Origin: an uncultured Flavobacteriaceae bacterium
GTDB lineage: Bacteria > Bacteroidota > Bacteroidia > Flavobacteriales > Flavobacteriaceae
Assembly (NCBI GenBank): GCA_947504035.1
Contig: CANNGA010000002.1
Span: 186,001 to 250,000, forward strand
Direction of reading: 5' to 3'
DNA length: 64,000 nucleotides
Positions within the stretch are counted from its first letter, which is position 1, and the number at the start of each line of letters is the position of its first letter. Position numbers and translations under genes: made by a program. Below, one piece after another: positions 45,260-53,781 of this stretch. The notes below the pieces were generated by a model, which was given only the letters and a program-made list of their open reading frames with translations, was not told where the DNA came from and did no database searches.

Positions 45260-45737
45260 ATTTTTAGTGTTAATAGGTGTTTTGTCGGTAATTGGATGTA
45301 ATTCTGAGGAGTATATTGTTACGGATTATGCTTTTGATAGCTTTATTCTGGAAAATTGGAAATTTAGCACTAAGCCTGATCATATTGCATTAGAAAAAAT
45401 TGATAAGAATGGTAAACTTATTAAAAATGAAAAACTTATAACATTTGAAACCACCATAGATACGGTTAGAAATGTAGTTTTTATTGTGCCTACACCTAAT
45501 TTAAAGGGTAAAGTTAATTTTGATATGAAATTAATTCTAAATGATTCGATGGTTTTTAATATTAAGAATATTAAATCTTCAAGAGATACACTGGTGAGAC
45601 GATTTTCTATGTCGAAAAAAGTATATGTTTATAATAGTATTGATACTGTAATGGTGAATGGTAGGCAACAGAAAGGTGGTACAGCAGACATTTATTTATC
45701 CTTAGATGTTGCTAAAATTATAAAAAAGACTAAGTAG
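45237..45737 (+). CDS. Candidate immunity lipoprotein, array copy 3
   Basis: A 166-residue lipoprotein with lipobox SVIGC. This is the most divergent copy in the first 100 residues, while the core FDMKLILNDSMVFNI, IKSSRDTLVRRFSMSKK and VYNSIDTV is retained. It starts at the same point in the vestigial tail as the others. The divergence outside the core suggests recognition of a different toxin variant (inference). Confidence 0.7.
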   Translation: MVILKCPKFLVLIGVLSVIGCNSEEYIVTDYAFDSFILENWKFSTKPDHIALEKIDKNGKLIKNEKLITFETTIDTVRNVVFIVPTPNLKGKVNFDMKLILNDSMVFNIKNIKSSRDTLVRRFSMSKKVYVYNSIDTVMVNGRQQKGGTADIYLSLDVAKIIKKTK

Positions 45738-45793
45738 TATAGCATTTAGAAATGAAGGGTATGAAGATTATAGTATTCATATAAGTTAATGCA

Positions 45794-45847
45794 ATATCTT
45801 ATAAATCATTTAAAAGTAATTTTTATGGATACATCAAAATGGGATAG
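45794..45847 (+). repeat. Vestigial toxin 3' end, copy 3
   Basis: In the toxin frame it reads ISYKSFKSNFYGYIKMG and a stop, and overlaps the start of immunity copy 4. Confidence 0.8.
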
Positions 45848-46337
45848 GTTATTAACAGTACTGTTTTTCTTAATATTAATAAGTTGCAATAGAGATAAAT
45901 ATATGGTCTTTAATGCGCCTTTTGAAAGTTTTTCAATAAGAAATTGGGAGTCAAAAAATAAACCAACAAAAGTTGTTTTAGAAGAATATAAGATAAATAG
46001 CAACTTTACGCATAGAGTAGATATGAATTCAAATTTTGAAATTATTTTTGATACATTAAGAAATAGATTAAGTCTGATGCCCTTAAATAAAAAAATAGGG
46101 AAAATTGATACAGATTTAAAATTGACTATTAACGATTCTTTAATTTTTGAAATATCTAAGATAAAAACATCAAGAGATACAATAATAAGAAAATTTGGTA
46201 CAGGGCGGACATTTCACATATTTAATGCTATAAATGCAATAGATGTTAATGGTAATGTAGTGTCTGGAAAAAATACGGGACACATAAAATTATTTATGGA
46301 AATGGCAAAAATTCAGATGAATACAAAGCGTAAATAA
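45825..46337 (+). CDS. Candidate immunity lipoprotein, array copy 4
   Basis: A 170-residue lipoprotein starting MDTSKWDRLLTVLFF with lipobox LILISC. It shares DTDLKLTINDSLIFEISKIKT, SRDTIIRKFG and HIFNAINA with the other copies. The frame runs to 45789, but the ATG at 45825 matches the family start. It is followed by a broken fifth copy. Confidence 0.72.
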   Translation: MDTSKWDRLLTVLFFLILISCNRDKYMVFNAPFESFSIRNWESKNKPTKVVLEEYKINSNFTHRVDMNSNFEIIFDTLRNRLSLMPLNKKIGKIDTDLKLTINDSLIFEISKIKTSRDTIIRKFGTGRTFHIFNAINAIDVNGNVVSGKNTGHIKLFMEMAKIQMNTKRK

Positions 46338-46346
46338 ATGTTCTTT

Positions 46347-46844
46347 ATAAATACATCAAAATGGCATAAATTATTAGTTTGTTTTTTATAATTATACTCG
46401 GTTGTGATAACGATAGATATACATATTCTAACGAATCTTTTCAGAATATAATAATAAGTAATTGGGAATCAAATAAAAAACCTTATAAGATAGTTTTAGA
46501 AAAGTACAAATTGAATACTAATTTTAATCAAAAGATAGATGAGGTTTACAAATTTCGAAACGATTATTGATACATCATTAAATGAAATATTTATATCCCC
46601 GTTAAAGAAAAAAATGGGTAAAGTTGATACAGATTTAAAACTTACTATTAATGATACTTTAATATATGAAATATCAAATATAAAATCATCAAAAGATACT
46701 GTATTTAGAAAATTTGGTATAAGTCGAACGTTTCACGTATATAATGCTATAGATACTTTAAATATAAATGGAAAAATAATGATAAAAAAGAATACTGGTC
46801 ATATATACTTATCTACGAAAATGGCAAAAATGCAAATAAAATAA
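46347..46844 (+). pseudogene. Broken immunity gene, array copy 5
   Basis: This copy is decayed. The expected ATG (46347) has become ATA. A frameshift near 46379 separates the signal-peptide start from FFIIILGCDND. A second shift near 46540 separates ESFQNIIISNWESNKKP (first part) from TNFETIIDTSLNEIF and the still readable core DTDLKLTINDTLIYEISNI. The C-terminus ends IYLSTKMAKMQIK. Confidence 0.8.
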
Positions 46845-46889
46845 AAATCATTTAAAAGTAATTTTTATGGATATATAAAACTTAAATAA
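46845..46889 (+). repeat. Vestigial toxin 3' end, copy 5
   Basis: In the toxin frame it reads KSFKSNFYGYIKLK and a stop. It directly precedes the gene at 46891, of another family, showing that the tail unit also stands before unrelated genes. Confidence 0.8.
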
Positions 46890-46890
46890 A

Positions 46891-47259
46891 ATGCTATACT
46901 TATTAATATTAATAATAATGAGTGTTCTCTTGTATAAGTATAGAGAATATGATAGATTTCATTTAATTTTAATCATATTGATGTATGGATTTTATCTACT
47001 ATTATGGTTTATGCCTGAAATTGATGATACTGTAGTAAGCACTGAGGAACACATAAAACATACAAATTCAGCGCTGGGGGTTTCTATATTATTTTTATTA
47101 ACCATGCCAGTATACTTATTAATTCATATTATTTTTATAATGTTCGCAAAAAAGAAGATTAATTTTAGAAGCAAAATATTTAAGTCACATATAATTGGTT
47201 CAATATTGCTTTTAATTCAAATAGCTATTTTTTTAGTGAAAACTAATTTTCCTAAATAA
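46891..47259 (+). CDS. Small multi-spanning membrane protein (candidate immunity protein of another type)
   Basis: A 122-residue protein with four predicted membrane segments (about 1-17, 26-43, 64-89 and 101-118) and a short soluble loop DDTVVSTEEHIKHTNSA. No family is recognised. It stands behind a vestigial toxin tail, in the place of the lipoprotein immunity genes. It could protect against a membrane-active toxin variant or be unrelated cargo. Confidence 0.5.
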   Translation: MLYLLILIIMSVLLYKYREYDRFHLILIILMYGFYLLLWFMPEIDDTVVSTEEHIKHTNSALGVSILFLLTMPVYLLIHIIFIMFAKKKINFRSKIFKSHIIGSILLLIQIAIFLVKTNFPK

Positions 47260-47260
47260 A

Positions 47261-47380
47261 ATGGTTTATCGAGGTGTAAAATATGTGAGTTTTAGAATTT
47301 ATACTTGAGAGTATGCTCCTGTTTTACATTTATCAATAGAGATGGCAAAAACACAAAAAAATAAAAGTCGTTTAAAGTAA
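47261..47380 (+). pseudogene. Composite fragment of toxin and immunity gene ends
   Basis: A 40-codon frame reads MVYRGVKYVSFRIYT, a stop, EYAPVLHLSIEMAKTQ and a Lys-rich end. The first part combines two distant toxin segments (KMVYRGIEY near residue 400 and EYVSFNVYTWGYDPV near 530) with the piece between them deleted. The last part, LHLSIEMAKTQ, resembles the immunity-copy C-termini (LSTKMAKMQ, LFMEMAKIQ). It is a fused relic of an older toxin-immunity pair. Confidence 0.7.
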
Positions 47381-47456
47381 ACAAAATAGAACGTTATCAA
47401 GACAGAAGATTACCATCGTCTGATAGTGTTTTGTCAGGAGTACACGAATAAAAAGG

Positions 47457-47492
47457 ATGATAATTAAAATTGTTAGAGAAGTTAAACTCTAA
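47457..47492 (+). pseudogene. Start fragment of a second copy of the candidate adaptor gene
   Basis: Twelve codons read MIIKIVREVKL and then stop. They resemble the start of the gene at 41504 (MKIILKEINLRL). The evidence is short and allows only a tentative call, but its position before the next effector module fits a repeated vgrG-adaptor-effector order. Confidence 0.4.
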
Positions 47493-47558
47493 ATAGAATT
47501 TAGACATGAGATCATATGTCTAAAGGTAAAACATATACAATAAATACCAATTAGAAAA

Positions 47559-48716
47559 ATGGTTTTAGAATTTGAACAAGATCGCATATTTGTAAAGTTT
47601 GTACCAGAAGGAGATGTAAAGGCAAGTACTTATGCAGTTAAGGTTTTTGCTAAAAATAAAAGTGATGGCGGAAAAGAAGAGCATGTTTATACATCCCCTA
47701 GCTATGCGTTGAATAAGAGCGGAGAAAATAGTTGGTATATCGATATAGATTATATGTTCTATAATCGCGTAGCAAAAAAGATAGTTAAAGGCACTTTTAA
47801 CGCGTTACCAAATATTATAGATTTTTCGTTTAAAATAACAATTGGAGACGAAGAAACAGAAGTACTTGGTTTTTATACAATTCACTTTGTACGTTATATC
47901 CCCAAAATATTGGCTATTTTAGGATGGACTAATGCAGAAAAAGCGCAACGCATATGGTTTACAAATAAAGCCAATACAGATAAAGCTAAAGAAATCCCGA
48001 AGCTAGATAATTTTACATGGGAATGGGTGGTCTCAGAATCTAACCAAGTGAAAAAGGAATACGAAACTTTTTTTAGAGACACAAAATCTGAATTGAATGC
48101 AATTTTCGATAATCTAGTAAAAAAATCATTGCGTAATGAAATACATAAACTAATTAAGGAAAAAAGGACTTTTTTACCAACGCCAGAGCAACCAGAACAT
48201 GATTTTGGAACTTTTGAAAAGAAAATAGTAGATAAAAAAAGAATAAATGGTATTGAAAAAATGCCTGAAATTGAAGTTTATTATTTTTTATCAAGAAAGT
48301 TAGAAAGTATAGATATGGCGCAACATTATGCGTTTGATGGAATGGACGACTTTATAGCGACTATAGGCAGGTTTAACTACCGTGTTGCAGCTAAAGGAAA
48401 ACTAGTTTACGATGCAGGAAACTTTTTCTCGTCTCCCTCCACTAAAATAAAAGTAACAAAGCTAGCTTTTTACATAAAAGATAACTTCGATTTTGTAGAT
48501 GAACCTAATAAGAGTTCGCAACATTTAGGATATTGGAAGATTATAGATAAGAATGAAATACAGGTAGATTATACAGAAATTTTAGATCGAAATTCTTACT
48601 ATCATATTACTAATAAAACCTACACAGATTACAGGGATGCGCATAATAAAGGTTACGATTTTCATGCGTATTCCACACTTAACATTCAGGATGTAGATAT
48701 AGAACTAACACTATGA
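47559..48716 (+). CDS. Candidate T6SS effector, DUF6402-like
   Basis: A 385-residue protein without signal peptide. The N-terminal about 110 residues are beta-rich (FVKFVPEGDVKASTYAVKVF), and a helical middle follows. The C-terminal part has the pattern FYIKDNFDFVDE, QHLGYWKI, SYYHITNKTYTDYRDAH and GYDFHAYST, which recalls DUF6402 proteins associated with type VI systems; this is recognition from memory. Its stop overlaps the next ATG by 4 nt, as in toxin-immunity pairs. The activity is unknown. Confidence 0.55.
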   Translation: MVLEFEQDRIFVKFVPEGDVKASTYAVKVFAKNKSDGGKEEHVYTSPSYALNKSGENSWYIDIDYMFYNRVAKKIVKGTFNALPNIIDFSFKITIGDEETEVLGFYTIHFVRYIPKILAILGWTNAEKAQRIWFTNKANTDKAKEIPKLDNFTWEWVVSESNQVKKEYETFFRDTKSELNAIFDNLVKKSLRNEIHKLIKEKRTFLPTPEQPEHDFGTFEKKIVDKKRINGIEKMPEIEVYYFLSRKLESIDMAQHYAFDGMDDFIATIGRFNYRVAAKGKLVYDAGNFFSSPSTKIKVTKLAFYIKDNFDFVDEPNKSSQHLGYWKIIDKNEIQVDYTEILDRNSYYHITNKTYTDYRDAHNKGYDFHAYSTLNIQDVDIELTL

Positions 48717-49084
48717 AAACACTAAAGACAATAATTGTAATTTTTATCGTCATAATTGGCGCTTTTTATTTATGGTTAAAACCAAGATTTAGAGAAACTG
48801 AAGACACTTATCCAAGCCCCGATGGAAAATATGTTTTAAAAGTATTTGTGCAAACTAATATGATGTCTTTTGGACTTAGAAACGATCCTGGTCTAAGAGC
48901 AGCTTATGTTGTTTTAGAAGACGCGAATGGAAATGTACTATGTAAACCAAGTATTTTTAATTCCTGTAAAAATGCAATCATTGAAGATGTCTGGGGGAAT
49001 TGGGAAGAGGATGATCGTAAAGTTTACTATACTAAGTTTAGTTATATAGATTTAGAGACTATGAAAATGCATTGTTTGGAATAA
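48713..49084 (+). CDS. Membrane-anchored small protein, candidate immunity partner
   Basis: A 123-residue protein with a single N-terminal membrane anchor (TIIVIFIVIIGAFYLWLK) and a periplasmic domain of about 95 residues (YPSPDGKYVLKVFVQTN, RAAYVVLEDANGNVLC, CKNAIIEDVWGNWEED). It overlaps the upstream candidate effector by 4 nt (ATGA), indicating translational coupling. The family is unknown. Confidence 0.6.
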   Translation: MKTLKTIIVIFIVIIGAFYLWLKPRFRETEDTYPSPDGKYVLKVFVQTNMMSFGLRNDPGLRAAYVVLEDANGNVLCKPSIFNSCKNAIIEDVWGNWEEDDRKVYYTKFSYIDLETMKMHCLE

Positions 49085-49254
49085 AATATATTGTAAAACA
49101 AGCGTTTTAAGAAATGATTTTTGTAATAGCCTTACCCCATGTTATATGTCCTACTCGATTTAAAAGTGTTATGACATAATATGTTCTTAGTTGAGTTACT
49201 CTGGAATCTAAAAATAGAGAATTAACATAATGGCATTAATAGATTTTTTAAACT

Positions 49255-51495
49255 ATGGCAGAAGAAGATTTAATACCACATAGCGATGTAAAACAAGGCG
49301 CACTTATTGTTCGTAATACAATTACTCGAGAGAAAGTAAATAACAACCATAAGAGTGCTCCAAAAGCAAATGCGAACTATGTTACTCCTGTTACTAATGG
49401 AACGACAGAGCTTCAATCTAAAGTAAAAAACAAGATAGCATCGATAACGACCGACAAAACAACTATAGCTGCAGGAGAATTGATAACCTATACCATTAAG
49501 CTTGATGGCAAAAACGCGGTTACTCTAGAAAAAGATTTAAAAGCGATTAAGTTTTGTTTTTGGTTACAAGATAAAAACAAAAAGACAATACCTCTAGAGG
49601 TTGGGGTTGGTAAGGCAGCAATCACAGAGAACGGCACAGGTGCTATTCGAATTATTAAGAAAACAGATAAGGCTTTAGGCGATGTAAGTGTTGATTTTTT
49701 TACTGCCAGAGGGCATGAAAATATAACCACAAACATTACAAAGTATGGATGCTATTATGCGCTTATAACTGTAGATAAAGATAAAAAAGAAGTAACATTA
49801 CAAGCCAAATTTTCAAAATGGTTTGACACCTATAAAATTCGAGTAGAAGCCTATTTAAAAGGCAATAAAATAAAAGGTGACGGGGGTGCTACCACAGCTT
49901 CGCGCACACTTAAGGCCAATCCCGAAATCATAGAGGCGTATTGGCTTAATGCTGCTGGACGAAAAATAACGCATACAGGCTATCAACAGGATGTTTATTT
50001 ATATCTTAAAACATTAGGTTTACAAGGTAAAATAGTAGAAACTCAGGTTTTTGATGAAGATGTATATCCTAACCCCAATTCGTATCTCGTAGAAACTGCT
50101 ACAGACGATAAGGTAGATTGGAAAAACAATAAAATAAAAATTGAAGCTAGAGAAACCATCAAGCAATTTAAGGTTGGTAATATAAAACGCTATGAAACGG
50201 CACAGGCAGACGAAGCTGCAGAAGATAGCATTGTTGGCCTATACAATTACGATAACAAAAAGCTATACGACCTAGAGCTTTATATATACATAGCAAATAG
50301 TAATGCTTTAAAAATTAAAAATGTTAAAACGACCTACGGCGCATTACGATTAACTACAGACCAAAAAATTGAAAACGCCTTTTTTGCTAAAACACAAATA
50401 GAAGAAGTACAAGCAGATGCCCCAGAACTAAAAACTAAAAAAGGAACAAAATTACCGCCTAAAGCTAAAGTGCCTTATTATGAAAAATTAGATAATGGCG
50501 TTATTGGGCAAAAAGTACAACTGGTAGCAGCATGTTCTAATTTAGAAGGCGAAACCATTACTTTTAAAATTAATGAACAGCATCCTTTGTTGGTCGATAA
50601 AGATGAAGAACTTCCTGTGTTCCATAAAGGAAAGGAAGTAAAAGCGGTTGAGGCGGTTGTTAAAGATGGTTTTGCTGTTACAGAGGTAGAGTTAAAACAT
50701 TGTAAAGAACTAGCTAACAATAAAGATTGGCTAGACAAATTAAAGAATGGCTTTTACGATACTAAGGGTAAGACCTCTCATTTATTTATTAAAATAGAAA
50801 ATCCTAATGAAACAGTATTTGCTATTAAGCAGTTTCTAAGGCAAAACCCGTTTAAATTAATTAGAAGTAATTGGCATGAGCCAATAATGAATGGAGAAAT
50901 TACATTATACAATTATAGTGGAACTTACAAACCCAAAGGGAGTACTTTTGGTAAAGTAAGATTAGGCTATGATGAAAAGAAAAAAAAGGTTTATAAAAAA
51001 CCTCATACAGGTCTTGATATTTTTGCAGAAGAAGGAACACAATTATATGCTTGTTTAGATAGTAAAGTTAAAAGTATAGGTACAGTAGGTGCATACGGTA
51101 AAGTTATTGTTTTAGAGGTTGATTTAGTTGAAGAATTTTTATCATCAAAAAATAGTTATAAATTAAAATATACCGATGAAATAGAAATAGGACCTAAATT
51201 TAATTCAACAGGAAAAATATATTTAAGATATGCGCATGTTAAAAGTGCAAGTGTTAAAGTGGGACAAAAAGTTAATTCAGGTAACCTAATAGGTTATTCT
51301 GGAATTTCAGGAAATGCAAAAAAGACATATTCTCCACATTTACATTTTGAAATTACAAATAAACCTGCTCCACCAAAAGGGTTAAATTATAAGTGTAATC
51401 CTTCTTTTTATGTAAATATAATACCTGAAGCAAAGGCTAATAAAAAAGAACAAGAAAAAGTAGTACTTAAAAAACGTAAAACGGTTAAAAGATGA
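49255..51495 (+). CDS. Large T6SS effector with a C-terminal M23 metallopeptidase domain
   Basis: A 746-residue protein. Residues 1-400 are unrecognised beta-rich modules, with a segment at about 50-190 (ITTDKTTIAAGELITYTIKL) and YWLNAAGRKITHTG near 225. Residues 413-542 match, almost base for base, a block in the silent cassette at 53812. The last about 190 residues are an M23 (LytM-type) peptidase: HxxxD in HTGLD (His584, Asp588) and HxH in HLHFE (His695, His697). Such domains cut peptidoglycan cross-bridges. Base composition turns AT-rich after residue 542. The stop overlaps the following lipoprotein gene by 4 nt. Confidence 0.85.
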   Translation: MAEEDLIPHSDVKQGALIVRNTITREKVNNNHKSAPKANANYVTPVTNGTTELQSKVKNKIASITTDKTTIAAGELITYTIKLDGKNAVTLEKDLKAIKFCFWLQDKNKKTIPLEVGVGKAAITENGTGAIRIIKKTDKALGDVSVDFFTARGHENITTNITKYGCYYALITVDKDKKEVTLQAKFSKWFDTYKIRVEAYLKGNKIKGDGGATTASRTLKANPEIIEAYWLNAAGRKITHTGYQQDVYLYLKTLGLQGKIVETQVFDEDVYPNPNSYLVETATDDKVDWKNNKIKIEARETIKQFKVGNIKRYETAQADEAAEDSIVGLYNYDNKKLYDLELYIYIANSNALKIKNVKTTYGALRLTTDQKIENAFFAKTQIEEVQADAPELKTKKGTKLPPKAKVPYYEKLDNGVIGQKVQLVAACSNLEGETITFKINEQHPLLVDKDEELPVFHKGKEVKAVEAVVKDGFAVTEVELKHCKELANNKDWLDKLKNGFYDTKGKTSHLFIKIENPNETVFAIKQFLRQNPFKLIRSNWHEPIMNGEITLYNYSGTYKPKGSTFGKVRLGYDEKKKKVYKKPHTGLDIFAEEGTQLYACLDSKVKSIGTVGAYGKVIVLEVDLVEEFLSSKNSYKLKYTDEIEIGPKFNSTGKIYLRYAHVKSASVKVGQKVNSGNLIGYSGISGNAKKTYSPHLHFEITNKPAPPKGLNYKCNPSFYVNIIPEAKANKKEQEKVVLKKRKTVKR
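50491..50880 (+). repeat. Shared block, copy A, in the M23 effector
   Basis: 390 bp that align without gaps to 53812-54201 with about five mismatches by eye. It encodes residues 413-542, ending in the motif RSNWHEP. After this point the two toxin domains diverge. It is a homology arm suited to recombination. Confidence 0.9.
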
Positions 51496-52151
51496 AAAAT
51501 GTTTATTTGTTTATTTATTTATCTCTTAGTGTATTTTTTGCCTGCAAGCCGAAAAATAACAATCACTTCGATTCTAATTTAGAAAATTTAAAAAGAAACA
51601 ACAGTGAATCTGTTTTAGAGAAAAAGGATTCAACGATTAATAGTAATGAGGAGACATTAATTATTGAAAATACAGATTCAATTGTTAATACAGAGAGTGA
51701 GTTAGAGCCCGAATATTTATCAGAAACAAAATTTATAAACAATGAATACCCTGCATGGGGTGAAAGAGAAAATTTGGAATCTTTTGTAGTAAAAGTAGAT
51801 TCTATTAACAAACCAGGGGATGAATGTGGGGGTGTTTTAGATGATTCTCACGAAATTTGGTATTACTTAAATAATGAAATTGAAGTGTCTAATACTGATT
51901 ATGTATTCAGGAAAATAGATTTTTATTTTTCTAATTTTACAGTTAAATATAAAGATATTGTTTTTTCAAAAGACTATACTTTATCTCACTTCAAAAAAGA
52001 CTTTCCCTTTTCTTTCTTAAAAAATAAAATAGAAGAAGATAATGGAGTAATAACAGTTAATATATCTTCACATCCTTTAGCTGACGGAATTTATGTTTTT
52101 AAATTTAAAAATGAAAAACTTATAGAACTCAGTTATTTTTTTCCGTGCTAA
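51492..52151 (+). CDS. Candidate immunity lipoprotein of the M23 effector
   Basis: A 219-residue lipoprotein with lipobox SVFFAC, followed by a Ser/Asn/Glu-rich linker. The C-terminal about 110 residues belong to a small family defined in this island: an ECGG cysteine, a stretch like YTLSHFKKDFPFSF, IYVFKFKNEKLIELSY, and Cys as the very last residue (FFPC). Its ATG overlaps the effector stop by 4 nt. Its likely role is to block the M23 peptidase in the periplasm. Confidence 0.72.
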   Translation: MKNVYLFIYLSLSVFFACKPKNNNHFDSNLENLKRNNSESVLEKKDSTINSNEETLIIENTDSIVNTESELEPEYLSETKFINNEYPAWGERENLESFVVKVDSINKPGDECGGVLDDSHEIWYYLNNEIEVSNTDYVFRKIDFYFSNFTVKYKDIVFSKDYTLSHFKKDFPFSFLKNKIEEDNGVITVNISSHPLADGIYVFKFKNEKLIELSYFFPC

Positions 52152-52180
52152 AATATGGTCTATTTATTCCTTGACAAAAA

Positions 52181-52418
52181 ATGCCACCCCAACTACACCC
52201 CACTATTATAAAGCGCATAGAAGAACGCGTCTCTAAATTAGAAGCCGATTTAAAAGCTCATAAACCTCATTTAAATTTTAACATTTTTAGTAAATCCAGC
52301 TTATTATGTGTATTGGAAAGAAATCGGAGATTTGACTAAATCTGATAAAAAAATACAAAAAGATAGGATGGATGAAGGTATCAAAACAAACGCAGCACCC
52401 AAATTATCTAAAAATTAA
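52181..52418 (+). pseudogene. C-terminal tail of a lost M23 toxin
   Basis: The stretch starts MPPQLHPTIIKRIEERVSK (a coiled-coil-like segment), continues to HKPHLNFNIF, and then shifts frame to VNPAYYVYWKEIGDLTK and DRMDEGIKTNAAPKL with a stop. The second part matches the end of the silent cassette (LVNPAYYVYWKEIGDL, DRKDEGYKTN). The body of the toxin is gone, and a short internal deletion broke the frame. It precedes the immunity gene at 52425. Confidence 0.8.
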
Positions 52419-52424
52419 GAATCA

Positions 52425-53042
52425 ATGAGACTATTTATTTACTTATTATGCTACTTATTTATAAGTTGTATTGGAAACTCAAAAAGCACTGGAGTTAAGC
52501 AGCTAAAACACCAAAATATTAAAGATTCTATCATAAATATAGAAGTAAAAGAAATATCCCAGCATAAATCTATTTTTGATACTTTATTATTGAGTAATGT
52601 GAAATTCAATAATCACAATCTAAAAATTAAATATCCTGAATTAGCTAATAAAAGACCAGATTCAATAGTTAGTGCATTGTCAATTTCAAATAGTTCTTGG
52701 GAGTGCGGAAACCCTTTTGACTGGGATCAAGATTCGCTTAAAATTATATATTTAAACCGACAAGAATATATATCTAATAAAAAAATAGCACATTTATACT
52801 ATGCAAAGTTTGAAGGTAGCAATGAACTATTTATTGAAAATAAAGATACAAAGCTAACAAAGAAGACTACAATTGATGATTTTAAAAAAAATTTTAAAAA
52901 TGTACAGATTCAGAAAGTAGAAAGTGGCTATGCCGTTTATAATATTACTTTTAATCCCGAGCAAGTTGAAGATAATTGGATGTTTTACTTTAATGAGCAT
53001 GGTCTTTTAGTTGAATTATATTTAGACTGGTGGTTATGCTAA
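52425..53042 (+). CDS. Candidate immunity lipoprotein, C-terminal-Cys family
   Basis: A 205-residue lipoprotein with lipobox LFISC. It shares with the genes at 51492, 53176 and 56313 the layout: central cysteine motif (SSWECGNPFDW), TIDDFKKNF segment, WMFYFNEHGLLVELY, and a terminal Cys (WWLC). It stands 6 bp behind a toxin-tail fragment, so it appears to be an orphan immunity gene kept after its toxin was lost. Confidence 0.7.
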   Translation: MRLFIYLLCYLFISCIGNSKSTGVKQLKHQNIKDSIINIEVKEISQHKSIFDTLLLSNVKFNNHNLKIKYPELANKRPDSIVSALSISNSSWECGNPFDWDQDSLKIIYLNRQEYISNKKIAHLYYAKFEGSNELFIENKDTKLTKKTTIDDFKKNFKNVQIQKVESGYAVYNITFNPEQVEDNWMFYFNEHGLLVELYLDWWLC

Positions 53043-53051
53043 AAAACAAAG

Positions 53052-53195
53052 GTATTGACAAAGAATTCTGGTATTTCCATTGAGACAGCGGCAACAACTT
53101 ATGCTTACGTAGCTAGTATGAAAGGGCAAGCAAGAAAAGACCCTGAATTGTTTATGAAAACTAAATTTGATAAAGATGGTAAAGCTATTAAGTAA
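53052..53195 (+). pseudogene. C-terminal tail of an unrelated lost toxin
   Basis: 47 codons open on the + strand, without a start: VLTKNSGISIETAATTYAY, then VASMKGQARKDPELF and KFDKDGKAIK, then a stop. They do not resemble the M23 effectors. The next gene starts inside this tail at 53176, in another frame, exactly as in the first array. It is most likely the tip of a third toxin that was replaced. Confidence 0.65.
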
Positions 53196-53781
53196 GATAA
53201 TTATTTGCATGTTTTTAACCTGTAAATCTTCGGAAAAGAAGAACGTTATAAGTAATGTTAGCATTATGGAAACAGATAGCATTATTAATAAAAAAAAGAA
53301 AACTGTTAAGTCAACTATTAAGACCATTGAATTTGATATTTTTGAATTTGACTCTATTAAGGTAAAAGGGAGTGGAATATTTTTAAAAAAAAATATTTTG
53401 GAAAAAAAATGGTCAAAATTTGATTCTATAAAAAATTTTAGTGCAGAATGTGGCTATTTGGCAGAAAAAGATTCTGTAAAAATTTATTATGTAAATGGTT
53501 GTTCTTTTTTTGTATATGAAGATTATGCAGAACTTTCAGAGTTAGATTTTTCCTTAAGTAATGAAAAGTTAGTTCATCCACAAATAACGCTTAGAAAAGG
53601 AACTGAATTAAATGAGTTTGAAAAATTTGAAAATTCTTTTAGAAATCGAAAAGAGTCAAAAAAAGACAATATTGCATACACAGTTTTAACTTTCCTTCCT
53701 AATAAAGAGAGTGATGGCCGTTTTCGATTTTTGTTTGTAAATGGAAAACTGAAGTCGTTTTATATATGGAATCCCTGCTAA
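53176..53781 (+). CDS. Candidate immunity lipoprotein, C-terminal-Cys family
   Basis: About 201 residues, beginning MVKLLSKIIICMFLTCKSS (lipobox MFLTC). It carries a central SAECGYLAEKDS cysteine, a FEKFENSF segment, RFRFLFVNGKLKSFYIW and terminal Cys (WNPC), like the genes at 51492, 52425 and 56313. The frame is open to 53167, but the ATG at 53176 is the more likely start. It overlaps the preceding toxin tail by 20 nt, and the stop overlaps the start of the silent cassette. Confidence 0.7.
   Translation: MVKLLSKIIICMFLTCKSSEKKNVISNVSIMETDSIINKKKKTVKSTIKTIEFDIFEFDSIKVKGSGIFLKKNILEKKWSKFDSIKNFSAECGYLAEKDSVKIYYVNGCSFFVYEDYAELSELDFSLSNEKLVHPQITLRKGTELNEFEKFENSFRNRKESKKDNIAYTVLTFLPNKESDGRFRFLFVNGKLKSFYIWNPC

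Noticed and set aside
44060-46889. Regularly spaced short repeats considered as a CRISPR-like array
   Set aside because: The spacing is about 550 bp and the spaces are coding genes; the repeats read as toxin C-termini.
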